From assembly GCF_028769735.1 (NCBI RefSeq), contig NC_088173.1:25856038-25920037 (forward strand): a stretch of DNA of 64,000 nucleotides. Reading direction: 5' to 3'. Both the position numbers and the translations under genes were made by a program. Positions 26,680 to 40,700 of the stretch are shown here, piece after piece (within the stretch, counting starts at the first letter, position 1; every line of letters begins with the position of its first letter). Under the pieces are notes generated by a model, which saw only the letters and a program-made list of their open reading frames with translations, ran no database searches and had not been told where the DNA came from. Source of the stretch: Zonotrichia leucophrys gambelii (taxonomy: Eukaryota > Chordata > Aves > Passeriformes > Passerellidae).

Positions 26680-26955
26680 ATGGACAGGACAAGGTGGGAT
26701 GGCTTAAAAATAAAAGAGGGTAGGTTTAGATTTTATATTAGAAAGAAATTCTTTACTGTGAGGGTGGTGAGACATTGGAACAGAGTCCCCAAAAAAGATG
26801 CGGATTCCCCATCCCTGGGAGGGATTTGAGGCCAGGCTGGATGGAGATTTGAACAACCTGGTCTAGTGGAAGGTGTCCCTGCCCATGGGGATGGGGTGTT
26901 GGGGCTGGTTGATCTTTGAGATGACTTCTAACCCAAACCATTCTATGACTGTGAC
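26680..26955 (+). mobile_element. CR1 LINE, 5'-truncated 3' end
   Basis: Sense orientation. It begins near 'gatggacaggacaaggtggg', continues with 'gagggtaggtttagatttta', 'aagaaattctttactgtgag', 'ggtggtgagacattggaaca' and 'ggtctagtggaaggtgtccc', and ends with 'aacccaaaccattctatgac', the canonical CR1 3' terminus. It is well preserved along its whole length, so it is probably one of the younger copies in the window. It has no coding capacity; only the 3' non-coding tail is present. Confidence 0.93.
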
Positions 26956-29900
26956 AGTGGGAGATAACATTTAATGAACAATTGCAGTGCCCTGTTGAAG
27001 CTGTACTTTCAAGAGGTCACCCAGGCACAGCTGCTTCAAGGATTTTAGTGCACACTTGTGCTCAAGTACAATATCAAGAAACTTTGCAGACCAATTTTCA
27101 AGGGCTTCCACTTTGGAGCATTGCCATGTGTGCAAGACTCAGATCATTAATTCAGAAATGGCTAAATCCTAGCTTTATTTTCATCATTGTTGCTGGTAAA
27201 ATAAAGTGAGTAAACTGATAAGAACTGTTCAGTGGTAGATATCTGCAGTAACAGAAATGCAGGATTGAATTTGCTCTTTCCTAACGTGTCTGATTTGGTT
27301 GTGATTGAAGAGTAATTCAGTATTGCACCAAAGGAAGCTATGAGAGCAAACATTATTACAATTGTGAAAATGTCCCACCTATGATTTGCTTAAAGCATAG
27401 CCCCACAGTAATTAACAGGGCCTTATGCATTTTCAGCTCTATCATTAGTCAAAGGTTTAACAAAATCTCTCTAAGGAAAAGAAAGCAGGAAGGGCTGTGC
27501 ACAGATTCCTGGTGATTCATTGACTTCCTTCCTTCCGTCCCCAGCTACTGTTTTACTGGACAAGTCTGCACACTAACCAGTGTGGTGGTGCATTAAGTAT
27601 TGCCCAGTGCAAGAGAGAGCCACCAGCTCCTCACTTGCCTTCCATGGGAGAGCAGTGGCAGCACCAGCACTGTCCCACAAACACCCCCAGGGTCTCCAGG
27701 TGACCCACTGGGCTCTCTGAGGAACAACTCTCACTTCCAGGGGTACCCTGCAGTCGCCTTCAGTGAGCCCTGCAGCAGGCAAGCACGCCTGTGCCCACCA
27801 GCATTGTCCTGCTTTTGTGGCCTGACAGACCTCTCCATCCTGTGTGCCTGAGAAACAAGGGGATTGATCACCAGCTCACACGATCTCCCACAAAAGCAAG
27901 TTGTAAAATAAGAAAAATATAAACTTTAAATAAATGTGAAGGTGTTTTCTTCCCTCAGCTGTCATGCAGGATTTCTCCAAGGCATCTCTTTGCTGCACTG
28001 ATTCAGATAAATGTGCTAAAACCCTCCCAACAGAGACCTGGCTATTTCAGTGAGATCAGAGATATCTGGTAGAGTGTTACTATGCACAAGTATCAGCTCT
28101 CGAGTCCTGATTTTTTCTTCAAACTAAAAATAAAAATATAAGTAATTTAATCCAGGGGATCTCAAATCTGTGGCATGGCTTAAATGAGCTTGTGATATCT
28201 GCAGGGGTATAAAGGACATGGTGTTCCAAAATGTCTTGGAAAGGTTCTGCAATAAACTGATTTCTCCAACTGTACACCAACACTTCTTAAAAAACACCCC
28301 AAAAAACAGACAAGGTTTTATTTGCCTATTTCATGACTGTGAAACACACCAGGATCCTCATGTCCCAGCTGAATGGCTGCTGGATAGTCCAGCTGTGTGC
28401 AGGGAATTAAATTGAGTTTTGACCTGCGTTTTTGGAATTCCTTGATTTTTATAGGATAACCTCAACAAAAAAGGTTAGGAGCCTTTCAAGGTGGCTGGAA
28501 TAACTTTTATCAAGCTTTTCGTACAGTAAGCTCTAACTAGCAGTATGTTTTTATTACTGGTCAGACTAATAGCAGTAATTACACATATCACTGCAGTCAA
28601 CCATAGAGAATAGAAATGCTAACCTTCTTTAATTTTTTTTTCATTAGGAACTGACATTGGGAAAGGACTTCCACTGGACTAGGGATTGTAAGTGGGCCTT
28701 GGTTTAGGTTATGTTCTCTCTATAAAGCATTTCCCTGACCTGCCAGTGTGAAAATCCAATTGACTTGAGAAGGAAATCCCTGTTGAAAAGGCCACCCTTA
28801 GTCTTCTTTTTATCTTCAAAGAACCCATGTAAGATCAGTGGGACTATTTCAACAGGAAGTTTTAACATAAAAATGCTAAAAGCAGCTCCTCAGTTTTACT
28901 GATGTTTCAACTTGTCATTCCTCATTTATCTTGACTCTTTTCTTGTAGCAACTTTTGCACAAAGCAAATAGACTAAACATAATTTATGTGTTACAAACTG
29001 AGTGGCATAATTCCCCACTTTCTAAAGTCAATTGGAGTTTTCTCAGCAATCTCGAAAGAGGCAAAACCTGATCTCTCATGGCTGTAACTCCTGCCTTATT
29101 AAGAGCTATGGCAAAACAGCTACAGATTTTAATGGAAGCTAGAGCTGCTATTAGGTTCCTACATCCCCTATTTGCATTGCAAGAATGATTCAACTGCTCT
29201 ATTTTCCCCTTCTCTCTTGAGTAGGATTTCATCACCTGTTCTTGTCCAGACTTTTCCCTCTATCAAAGTTCTGTATATTCAATTTCAGAGTCCTGTCGCC
29301 AAGTTTGCAGTGGCATAATGCCACCCTATCTTCTAAAGGACTTGGCTCAGCTCCCAGCAAAATCAGTAAAATCATTTCCATTTCATCCTGCAAGCTGAAT
29401 CAGACATAAGTTTGTAACTCTGAGCTTTCCTCCACGGCCCCTCTGCTCTTTAGCCTTGAATTCCCACAGGCTCTCAGGAATTTGCTCTGCTTTTCCTTCC
29501 AAAGCTTTCAAAACAAAACTGATAAAGTGATTTTTCTCTCTGCACCTCTTCAAGGTTCTTTAGACAGAGCAACCAAAGGGTGAATGAGAAAAAAATATTT
29601 GGCATAATGTTCTGCAAACAGAAGTCTCAGGAACGATGTTGTGAGTAAGACAGAACTGCTAAGCCAGGATACATGAGTGGTGCCTCTGGTCCTCTGTAAT
29701 TCTGTGGATTTCAGATCACACAAAACCGACAAGCAGTATTTCCTCATATTTTCCTCCAAACCAATATCCTGGATAATGAATTAGCTATGCATGAGAGGGT
29801 GTTTTCATGGCTGTGAAAGTTAAAAAGCAGCAATAGCCCCAGCCAGAACAGGGGGGTAGGATACAAGGAAGAGCCATTTACCCCTGGATTTTACACAACA

Positions 29901-30860
29901 GCTACAGGACATTGCAGCCACTGCCAAGATTCACAACTTGGGCATGGCTTGCTGTCCATCAAAGATCCAGCAGAGCAGCAGGGTTTAAGACAACACTACT
30001 GGAGCTGTTGAAGGGGGCACACAGACCCTACTGCGCTGCATAACTTCACGTGCTGAAAATCCTCACTTATGGGAAGGAATGCCTTGCTCCACTCTTCTGT
30101 CAGACTGACACAACCAGCCTCTGAAAACTTGTCCAACAAACCAGAAGCAGCACTGTCTATCCCTACAGGTGCAAGTTGTGAGTCACACTTTGGTTCTCAC
30201 TCATGTTCAAATCCAGCTGTCTTTTCCCACTGCAAGTGGTTCAGGATGTTATAACACATGTAGAGAGGATGTGCATCACTGTTGTAATAATGTTAATTTA
30301 TTTTTAATTAAACTAATTTTAAATACAAAATATGGTATTTATTTTCAGTTTCAAAGGCATTTTTTTAAATTTAGAATGCTGGTTAGGTTTCATTCTTTTT
30401 CATTACTTGTGTTTTTGCAACCTTTCCAATTCCAAAGTCAGAGGTGCCGAGCTGTCCTGAAGGAATTTTCTTAAGAGTTGTGTTCCAAATACTAATAGTA
30501 TTAGTATTGTCTAAACTAGATAATTGGCAGTCCCCAAAGAACACATAGGATCTGTTGCCTATATATTACTAGCTGAGGGCTATGTAATGACCAGCACTAA
30601 TTGATTTTCTTTCTTTCCAGTCATACAAGTATAAATCACAGTTAATAATTATCTCAAGTCATTTCTAAGATAGTGCCCATAGTAAGCATGCTGCCACCAC
30701 AAGTAATATCTATGATATGCTTTCCTCCTCGGAAAGACAGAAAAACACGATCTTCATCCTGTCATTAAGCACAGATTGGAGATTTAAACATGTTTGGCCA
30801 AAGCTCAGACTACAGTGGTACATGATGTATAGTAGAAGCGACTGCATATATCTGAGTTCC

Positions 30861-30861
30861 A

Positions 30862-30892
<31 letters not shown>
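30861..30892 (+). repeat. Interrupted poly(A) tract
   Basis: A13-G-A12-G-A5. It follows unique DNA with no recognisable transcript or SINE body, so it is recorded as simple sequence only. Confidence 0.8.
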
Positions 30893-30894
<2 letters not shown>

Positions 30895-31926
30895 GCAGAC
30901 ACTATAACACTATAAAATGTAATGATCAAAATGCAGCCTCCTTGGCTCCCACCACACTCAACTACACTTAACAAGTCACACAATGCAGCAATAGCTAGTC
31001 TCACAAACCTTTGCACAGAAAGTATGGCATGACTGCATTGTGGAGCTCCAGGACTGTTAAAAAGCTGATTAATTGGACCTTTAAAACACATTAAACGTCT
31101 ACTGAAAAGCTGACTGTAACAGCCCCTAAAAAAGAAGGACACTAATAGCTTTACATATTTATGTACATATGTGTTTAGGTGCAATAAATATATAATAGAA
31201 ACATTGTTATTTAAGCACGTTAAAAGAGGCATAGGATGAAAAACACTTTTTACAGGAACATATGTGTACGTGCATGCAAGAGCAGCATTGGTGAGCGCAA
31301 GGTTTAAACGTACAAGAGATTAATTCTTCAGGCAAATGATAAAACAAAGCATCAACATTTTTTGTTTAAAGACATTCTGCAACATCCCTGAATAGGATAA
31401 ACACCATAGCAGCCACAATGCTCTATCTCCTCAAACAAACAAATGACGTTAGCTAGCAATTGTGAAGGACTGATAGAAACTGAAATAACGTCCCACACTT
31501 TTTGGAGCAGCTGAGCTGTGCTGGGTGCATATCACAACGGGAAAAGAAGCAAATCTGGCAGTAACACAGCTTCCTTCGTTTAGAGCTAGCTGGTAAGTAG
31601 CAGAAGTGATTCTGACATTGCCCTGCACTATGCCAAATGCCCACTGCCTTCCTGGGCCAGAACAGCAAGGAGAAACCATCTGAATATAAAAATCTTTTCA
31701 CCAGATTTTAACACAGGACTCCTGGCAGGTATAACCAGGAACAGCTCCATCTGAATCAATAAATGCATCCCACAGCGCCCACACAGGTGTAATCATGACC
31801 CTGCATATAATTAATAAGCTTCTTTATGCTAAGCTCCTTCCATATTTAAATGGAAGTTTTTTATGACAATTGTGGCAAGTGGACCAATGCCTGAATAAAT
31901 CTAGAATACATAGCCTCAGATTGGAC

Positions 31927-31951
31927 ATAGCTTCACAAACAGTGAAGCTAT
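31927..31951. repeat. Perfect 10-bp inverted repeat, 5-base loop
   Basis: Arms 'atagcttcac' (31927-31936) and 'gtgaagctat' (31942-31951) are exact reverse complements separated by 'aaaca'. It is not followed by a T run, and there is no gene next to it. Confidence 0.75.
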
Positions 31952-34085
31952 TTGTTTAACTAGAGGTGTGTTACCTTGCATAGCTTTTTTCCTTTTTTTC
32001 TCATTCTTTACTCAAGCAAAGTTCATGGGAGTTTCTTCCAGGGTGAGAACTGAGTTGAGTGCTAAGTCAGTTAAGCACTCCTTTGTTTCAGGTTCTATCA
32101 AATTAATGAACTTATATTAATAAGGCTTTCACACTGCATAGACACACTGACGTATGTAAAAATTGCAAGTCATTTTGTCATGGTTCAACTTTCATAAAAA
32201 TTCAGACAAAAAACCTATGACAGTGAGACTTTCCAGGTGGCCGGCCTCAAATTGGTGGAATTAGTTAGGATAATGTGAAAATTGCATCTCATTCAGATCA
32301 GTCACCCTGAGACTGGTGCTAAATTGCATCCCACTTCCAAATTTGGAATGAAGCTTCTGAAAGGGGTTCCTGCCACAGAGGGGTAGCATCTCCACCCACT
32401 GATTTCACAAGAAGTCTGGTCAGGGCCTAAGTCAAATGAGGAGAAAAGTGGTCTTGTGTACTTCTGAAACTCCCTTCTGCTTTCAGACATCAGGGTACAG
32501 AGGTTCAGATGGGTGAATAGGTGGACCACAAACAATGATCTGTGCTTCCATATTTACTTAGGAATGCTGTACTTGGCAGTGCACATTTCCAGTGGCGGAA
32601 ATCTCACTTCCTGATGTAAATACAATATTTGGCAGCAGTTAACACATATTCCCCGAAGAAAACCCTGCCACAGTTTGAACCCAATGTGCAAGGGACTTCA
32701 GCGTTCAGACAAACTGGCTAAGCTCTTATATTTTGACAAATCTTACACCAAAATTTTCAATACAGAAGGGAGAAGGCTTAGGCAGACTTCAGACTGTTGT
32801 TCCAAGAAACACTGAACAGCAACTATTGGAATATTTTCTTTGCATACGAATGAATTGCAATAATCCCTGAATAATAGCAGCTCTTTGATTATTTTGTGGA
32901 ATAAATATTTTCCTTGTGTAATACTGCCCAGTGGATTAAAAATCAAATGAAGTACAAGACTGTGCCTACATTTTCTAAAGCTCCAGGATCCCAGGAACCA
33001 CTGTCTTGCACACCATCGCATGCACAGAGCACCATTAAGAAATGTCAAGGTCATATTTTACTCTGCTTTCTTCATACATACAAGAGAAGAATCTCCCTAT
33101 TATACCCCAAAAGTATGAAGTTTCCTTGGGAAAAATCATGAATTCTAATTTAGTTTTGAAGGAAGTAATCTTTTTTCTGGTAGGATCTGATAAAGCAGCA
33201 GCCCATGATTACCTAATCTGAAGGGCATGTCACATTCCAATAACTAACCTATCCACACAGTGGATGGAAGCTGTGCTGCACCACCCATCATGACAACTGT
33301 CAGCAAAATAAAAGCAATGCCGCTCCCTGCCTTCCTGGTACATCCCAAATTGTCTGGATGATAATTCCTAAGAACAAACAAACATAAATCTGTAATGTGT
33401 GGATATACCAGTAAACTTTCAGAGAGGAGATAAACAAGAGGTCAAGAGGAAAAGGAGCTTAAGTAATAACCACATGTTTGCAGCTGAAGGAATTTAGCCA
33501 TGCTCCATTTAGGCAAGCAAGAGGGGAGGATGGTGTAGGTCTGAGAAACCAACACACCAAACTGAGATGTGCTAGCAAAGCCTGGTCTTCCAGAAGATTG
33601 AGCAGCTCCTCTCTCTCCTTTTTCCCACTCTCAGAATGCTCTCATTTTCCCTATTCCGACCCCTCCCCACGTGCTCCCAGCACATATTCCTGGTACCAGC
33701 ACCACCTTCTGCCTGGGCTCCTCTCCTCAGCCCAGCTTCCAAACACACACCCTGGCCTGGCAAAGCCCAGGTCAGCAGTGTCAATTTCCCTTACCAGAGG
33801 CACCACTCGGGGATCTCCCTCCTCTCTCCAGACGCCAGTTTTCATTTCATTATTCAGGAGCTTGTGTCTCTGAGGCCTCTGGTCTCTCTGCCACTTGTGG
33901 GTGACTTCACCCCAGGCCCTGCTGGGTGAAGAGGGCTCTGTGGGAGCTGGCATTCCATCGGCCTTCAGCCAATCCTCGGGAAACAAAACCACAAAATTAC
34001 TATATTGTCGAGAATGACCCTTGTTAATAAATACCAGTGGTGCTGAAGCACTCCTTAACCATGATGGAAACTGTGAATAAGAAGT

Positions 34086-34400
34086 GCCCAGGTCTCGCTA
34101 CATGTCCAGTCGTCCCAGGAGCCTGAGCCTGGGGTTGTTCCCCCATCCCTGTGCTGCCAGGGGAGGGAATAGGGGGCAGTGACCACCCTGGGGGTGACGC
34201 ACGGTGGCTGCCAAAGTGCAGGTGATGCTCCTGGCTCCGCACGGCAGCTCGCAGGGGAACAGTGCTGCCACGTCCCCGGCCCTCACCAGGTGGCACCAGC
34301 ATTCAGCCAGGATTCCAGCCGGGATTCAGCCAGGATTCCAGCCGGGCTGCTTCTGCTCACCCGGCGGGCAGCCAGCGCTGGTCACTGAGCCCCACGATGA
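34086..34400. other. GC- and CpG-richer patch
   Basis: Compared with its AT-rich surroundings this 300-bp stretch is GC-rich and has about a dozen CpG dinucleotides, including in 'gtgacgcacgg', 'ctccgcacggcagctcgc' and 'acccggcgggcagc'. It might be a small CpG island (promoter or enhancer) or a GC-biased patch. I see no first exon, TATA box or splice donor that would confirm a promoter. Confidence 0.4.
34301..34346. repeat. Perfect 23-bp tandem duplication
   Basis: The 23-bp unit beginning 'attcagccaggattccagcc' and ending in GGG occurs at 34301-34323 and 34324-34346 without mismatch. The unit is itself an imperfect duplication of 'attcagccaggattccagcc' halves, so a short minisatellite may be forming. 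It lies within the GC-rich patch. Confidence 0.85.
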
Positions 34401-35631
34401 GACCTTCTGAAGTGAATGGTGAATGTAGCATAAAAAAACCCCAAAACAAAATAAACCCCCCAAACATTCCTTGCCTGTACCTGAAAAAAAAAATCCTCTT
34501 TGTTTTTTAAACTACATGTTGCCTTCTCCCTTGCAATGTGAAGGGAGCCAAAGCCAGCAGCTCTGGTGACCAAACTCTGATTCCAGGCTTCATTTTCTGT
34601 GAACCTACTGCTCTTAGTTCCCTGCTCCTTAAGGATTTTTATATTGTTAGTTTGATGCAAAAGGAAGGAAAAGGGCTTTATTCAGTCAAACCTTTTCAGA
34701 GCAAACCCAAGCAGTGTAATTGTTAATTAAATCACCTGAATTAATTAAACTATTTGGAAAAATTAAAGAAATTGAAAAGCAAGTGAGAAAGAAAACCCTT
34801 CACCCTTAATGTTGCTCTACTGAAGTTTGCACCTGGAATTGTGGATGTGTTTTCCTCCTCTGAGTTTTTGCAGGTTTAAAAACAGTGTAGTCCCTAGATT
34901 CTTTGTCTCTGCACTTGAAAATCGGCAAGGAAATAGCAAATGAGAAATAAAACTTCTCATGGTTAATACTCACATAAACAACAAGCGTTTGCCACACAGC
35001 TGCAGCAGCAGGGGCTTTGTGCAAGAGCCCACTAAGTGACATGTCCAGGGCTGGACTTGGAAGTGTGCTAGAAAGGCAGTTTTCTTTCTATCACAGCAAA
35101 GGCTGCGTGAGAAGTAAAGAGAGGAACACAGACAGAAAATTAATTAAAAGAAAAAAATCACTAGATCATCCCTTAGGTCCTTCTGCCAGGCTGCTCAGAT
35201 CTGAGAAACCTGAGCCCAGCACCCTGAGCAAAGTCCTGGGAGGAAAGGAGAGGAGCTGCTTCCCCCACAGTGAGGATCCAAGCGGCTCCATCTCCACTGG
35301 GAGCTGCTGGTGCTCCCTGGCCCCTTTGTTGATCAAACCTTGTGTAGATGGTATCAAAGCACAGTGGTTTACATTTAAGTGGTATCTTTACACACAAAGG
35401 CCTTCACAGGTCGTTGCAGTCTTTGTAAAAAAATTACACCAACTCCTGCTGAAATTCAAACAGATATATTTGATATGCAAAATAGCTGTAGTCTAATTAA
35501 CAGCACTGCAGTTAGATTGCTCCGCATGCCACACTTGGATCCAAACAAGACTTTATCCTCTCTATTTTATGTACAGAAGGAAAACCACATCATCAGGACA
35601 CAAATAAAAGGCAGAAAGGAAGATCATAATA

Positions 35632-35682
35632 TAATAATAATAATAATAATAATAATTTAAAAAGATAGTCTAATAATAATAA
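35632..35682. repeat. (TAA)n microsatellite, interrupted
   Basis: About eight TAA units (35632-35656), then a short non-repeat spacer, then roughly four more TAA units (35671-35682). Confidence 0.9.
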
Positions 35683-37719
35683 ATGTTACAATCTTCATGA
35701 CTTAGTAATTAATTATAAAGACCCATTTGGAATGAGACCACAACAGTGCTATCACAGCTATGTCTCAATAAGAATTAAAGGTTCCACTAAGGTTTTGAAT
35801 ATCTTTCCTTGGTTGTCAAAGAAATTCTGGAATTACAGTTGACATCCCATTCCATCTACATAGAATTTATATTCCCACAATCTGCTTAACTTTGTATTCT
35901 TCTCTTAGAACATCTTCATTAAGGTTCTACTATTAGAAATTAATTTTTACATTAAATACAGACTGTACATTTGCAGTTTCTAAGACATTCTGAATGTAGA
36001 AGAGAAAGCAATAAAGAAACTTTTTTAGTGACTAAACACAACCACTATTTCTCCTAAAAGGAACTTTTAGACTTTTGTCTTTAGACTTTGTGCTTTGAAA
36101 AACAGGGCAGGCTTCATACATTATGAAGTTCATGCTAATGGGTTGACTGAGGTAACTGCAATGAAGAATTAAGAACTAATTACTGCTTCATAAATAAATT
36201 TTTCTTAGAAAAGAACCCATGTCTTCACGTTATGACCTGCCTCTGAAGGAAAGGGTAACTCAGGTTCTCCTTAATAGGTCCATTGGGGTGAATAAGACTG
36301 AAACAACACTGAATGATCAGTGTTCATAAATATATATATGTAGGGCTTATTTTTGAACAATGTGGTTGCAACAGAAAAAAGATATGTGGCCGTTTTGGTT
36401 ATTACCTGTAGGAATATAGCAATATAAAAGCATACAAACAACAAGAAAACGTGTAAAAAAAAAAAGGAAAGAAAGAGCAATAAAAGATAAGAGTAGAAAG
36501 ATGTCACTCCACATGGATCCTGTGATGAGCTGTTGGTTAAGGTGACGGCTGCAGTCCTCATTCATCAGGGGTGGGGATGAAAGGCTCCAGAAAGGAGTCT
36601 GTGGGCACTTTGGGGGTCTTTGATGGTTTACAACCCCTTCTAAGACATGACAGCTCCTCTCAGGTCAGCGTACATGAGCCAATTACTCACCTCCACAGAT
36701 GGCCGATTGTTTTGAGTCATTAACCATTATTAACACTTCAGTCTGTCACACAGAGTGAAGCAGGAACACAAGACAAGATTTTCCTTTCAAAGCAATTAAC
36801 TCATAATGTCTGTTAGGGAAAACAAAGTTACCTTAATATTTTTTTCCTCAAAAAAATCTTCGTGTGACATTGCAATGGTTTTTTAAGGGTTCAATACCAT
36901 TTGCATGAAGATTATCATACCATGTGTGTATGCTCATACTTGAATCAGAAAATAATCTGGTATTTCACAGTTTACAGATAACTATAAAATACTGTTTATG
37001 TTTCCAGAGTTTTCCTGTCTTATACCCTACATATTCCATAAAATTTCTGGAATCTTTTCTCATGTCTATACACCTGGACAGACCCCAGAAAGCTTAATAC
37101 CAGCTCTCTGAGAGCAGAGTGCAAAAGTGAAGCCAGCTCCAGCCATTTCTGTAAAGAGTCCCATAATGCATATATATGGTTTCAGTGAACAGAGGTATCT
37201 GAAATATATTTGAATTAATAACACTCTTCACAGGTGAGCAGAGTAGAGAGGGAAATAGAAGAGAAGAACACAAGACACACTTAATAAACTAAGATGTCAG
37301 AAGTGTTAGGAATGTAGGAGAAACTAAAGCAGTAAAGTCACTCTGGTGAGCTTTGAGACACTCAGTGCAGCAGCCCACAGCTATCACAGGCCATCTGCTC
37401 TTCACAAAGTCAGGAGCCACTCAAGGCAGATGAATATTATGCTCAAGTACTGAAAAATATCTAATTTGGATGGATAGGAAAAGAGTTGTGGCTGCTCCTT
37501 GTAAGGGCAGGACCACAGAAGAAATAGACTTTTGCATACAGCTAAGATTTTCTTCTATTTGCAGCTTCTGTGAAAAGGCTTTTTCCATTTTAATTTGCCA
37601 GTGCATGAGCTAAATAATATGTGAGTAATGGCAGTCTGTGTAATACTGGGGACATGCCGGAAAATGCTTTTTTTTTCAAGAAACACTCAGTGGAACACAA
37701 AATACATTTAACATCTTAC

Positions 37720-37747
37720 CTGTGGCCTCACAGTTAAGAGGCCACAG
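37720..37747. repeat. Perfect 10-bp inverted repeat, 8-base loop
   Basis: Arms 'ctgtggcctc' (37720-37729) and 'gaggccacag' (37738-37747) are exact reverse complements around 'acagttaa'. No gene context gives it a role. Confidence 0.75.
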
Positions 37748-40700
37748 AGTTCAGTCACATTTGACCAACTTACTGAATGCTGATTCAAGCCTGCTGAAGA
37801 CAATTTGTTGAAGTTCAGTAAATACCTGACAAATGACAGTGATGCAGAGTCAATGCCATAAAAAAGCATTTTTCCGATGAATTCTTTGGTAAAAAATTTT
37901 CCATTGTCAGCACACCCTGGTCACCAATATTTCCCCCAAACTTTGTGGTCATCACACCTGATGATCTAAACTCTGTTTAAACTAACAGGGACTCGAGTGC
38001 TTTGAATGTTCACGTTTAACTTTTGGCTGACACCCAAAAATCACAAAGAGTGTTGCCTTTCACAGCACTTGGAGCTCTCTGAAGCTGAGCAATGGTATGA
38101 GTATGGCTTTCAGGAGCATCTGCAAATTGCTGTTCTACGACAGACAGTAGAAAATGGGAGCTTAACAACATCCTACCTATTGAACCTTTGGAAAAGAAGT
38201 CACCAGTGCCTCGAAGATTGCAGAAACCAGTGTCTAGCAGAGAGAGTGGGTACTGTGCTCAGCCTAAAGCTGCAAAGGGCTGAAGAGAACTTTATTATGA
38301 TTTTTAACCATCCCCATGAATGACCCTTGGATATGAACTACACTGGGCTGGATAAAGAAATAAGCACTTGGCATAAATGTAAAAGAAGAAGGAAAAGCTC
38401 TCTCTTCTCTGTTTTTCCTTTCCTGTTCTGTTAATTTCTTGATGTTGTTACTTTACTGTGTCCTGATAGTCATTTTCCCTGTGCCATGTCCCTATTCTCA
38501 TATGCAACTTGTTGGCTCTCTTCAGAGCTCCTGATTTTCACAATCTGCCTTCAGATTTTACCCAGCAAATCTCCCTTCCTCACAAAATCTCCTTTGTCAT
38601 CTTTGCTATCTTTTCTCCATCTCTCCCCATCAAACAGGTTGTTTCCCAAACCTCCCACTCCAGGTTGCCTGGTGTATTGTAAAGGTTCTGTGCTTTGCAG
38701 CCTGCCATCCCACTGCAGTCAGCCCCAGCCCAGAGGAGGCATTGCTACCTAGCAGAGAGCAGTCACATTTCAGCTCTGGTGGAGGTTGCCCAAGCTCCCA
38801 GTTCTGCTCTGTTTTCCACTCTCTAGCTGTACCTCTGCACATTGCCAAGAGGTGCCTCTTACACTGCACAGGTTTGTGGGGAGAGGATCCACACCCCGCA
38901 GAGCTGTAACTTGGGGGAAACCAACAGGACACATCTATAAGAGCAAATCCTTAAGCAACAGAGTCTTGAGAAACAAGTCTCTGCTGAATGCAAGTGTGCT
39001 CTGCTTGTGCTTTAAGGGCTTATTGTAACTATTTTTTTTTACTTTGGCTAAATGTGCTTGGTTTGCCATATGTTCAGCAAAGAGCCTTTTCACCTAACGG
39101 CTACCACCATGCCAAATCTCAAAGCAAAGAAATTGCAGTGATCTTTTAATATAGAATAAAATATTGCCCCCCGCCCCCTCACTTGGCTTTGATCTGGAAA
39201 AAAATTACATCACTTTTTTTTTAAACTTCTATTTCACAGGTGCAGGCCTGCGCCATCCCAGCATGGTCAGTCTCATCCTAAATGGTTAATGCTTGGCTGA
39301 AATGTAAGCATCTAAAAACAGGATATTACAGCAGAAAACCGGATAAGTGCAGTAACAGTAGGAGCTGCAAGGCTCTTCCCAGCTGCCCCCTCTCTCCATC
39401 AGAACAAATAGAGATAACATCTCAGTGCATTCCTGTCTAGTTAAAACCCTGTGCAAGTGAATTGACAAATTTAATGCACATTTCTGACTTGTGGCAACTT
39501 TTGGTTGTGATTACCAGTGCTACAAAAGTTGACACAGACGTTCAGAGCTGTGGTGGAAAGAGTGCTTCTCCAAGGCTTTCTCATCAATACCACAGAAACA
39601 GCATTTTCCTCCCTCCTCCCAAAACAGGGAATGGCTGTGATGGTACCAAGTGACTCCAGGCAGGATGTGTCACCTCCTTTCCCACTTGCATTTTTCTGGC
39701 CAACTGGTGGGTTCACCTTCATGGTGCCCTGCAAGGCAGAAGGAAAACAGGCATCCCAAGAGGGGACCAGCCAAGGAATGAGATGGTAAGAAGTGACAAT
39801 TTCTGCCTTCATTCCCTTCCACACCATTCATTTGTGAACAGAGGAGGAGGGGACCACACCTGCCACGGGCCTGTGCAGGTGGCCCTGCCTGTGTGAGCAG
39901 ATTCACACCCAAGATGAAACCAGCCCAATATTTGCACCCAATAGTGTGGAGTCAGGGACACAGTAGCTTTAACTCAAAAAAGTTTAGATTCTCTGTTCCC
40001 TCTGTGCAATGATGCATACAGGAAAATGAAGGGGAATGTGTTTCTCCCTGACTCCTTTCCTACCCTGAAAAAGGCAATTTACTTTTCAGCCTTGGCCTCA
40101 TCTTTCTAGACAGCAAGTTGTTTACTTGCATGCGTTCAGAGCCAGAGACTCCTGTGGTGGCATAGGAACTGCTGGGATGGCAGTGGATGGGAAAATATAA
40201 ATGCCACACCAGACCAAAACTTTTTCCCTAGCAAAATTTATATTTTATATGGCTCAGGTCATGTTGGTTTTTGCTGTTCAAATCTATTTGTGTGTTCATT
40301 ATGTCATCAGAAGAAAGGGAGAAAATTTGTCATTCTCTAGAAATTTAAACTTTCCATGAGAATTCCTGAAGTTCCTCTGTTTATCAGATTTCCATTTAAC
40401 TTTGTGTTTTGTTTTGTTTTAATGCAGATGTGCCTGGAGCTATAAAGCAAGAGGCTGATCTGCTTTTCCATTGCATTTAGCTGCTTCTTTGCCAAATCTC
40501 AACATGTCCCAAGTCATGCACATTTTTCCCCTGCTTTAAACGAAGGAATCCACGTTTCCCAGAAGAGTTATGAAAAGGGGGGAACCAGTCTGTTAAGCCT
40601 TTTTTCTTCCTGAAAGGGGGAAGTAGCAGAGAAGGGAAGAAGGAAAATCGCTGGTGTAGGATGCGTTCATCCTATTAGCCTAGAAACAAAACACACTGGA

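Larger units (their letters stand above)
26956..34085. other. Gene-free unique DNA
   Basis: No supported exon, RNA gene or transposon. It contains an A-rich run (30861-30892, A interrupted by two G) and a perfect 10-bp-stem hairpin at 31927-31951. From about 33.48 kb the sequence becomes GC-richer and several overlapping frames stay open on both strands, none with a recognisable domain. Confidence 0.65.

Noticed and set aside
38006..38323. 105-codon plus-strand frame after a pyrimidine-AG sequence
   Set aside because: No family recognised and no donor at its end; it terminates at a stop in ordinary AT-rich DNA. Not strong enough to call an exon.
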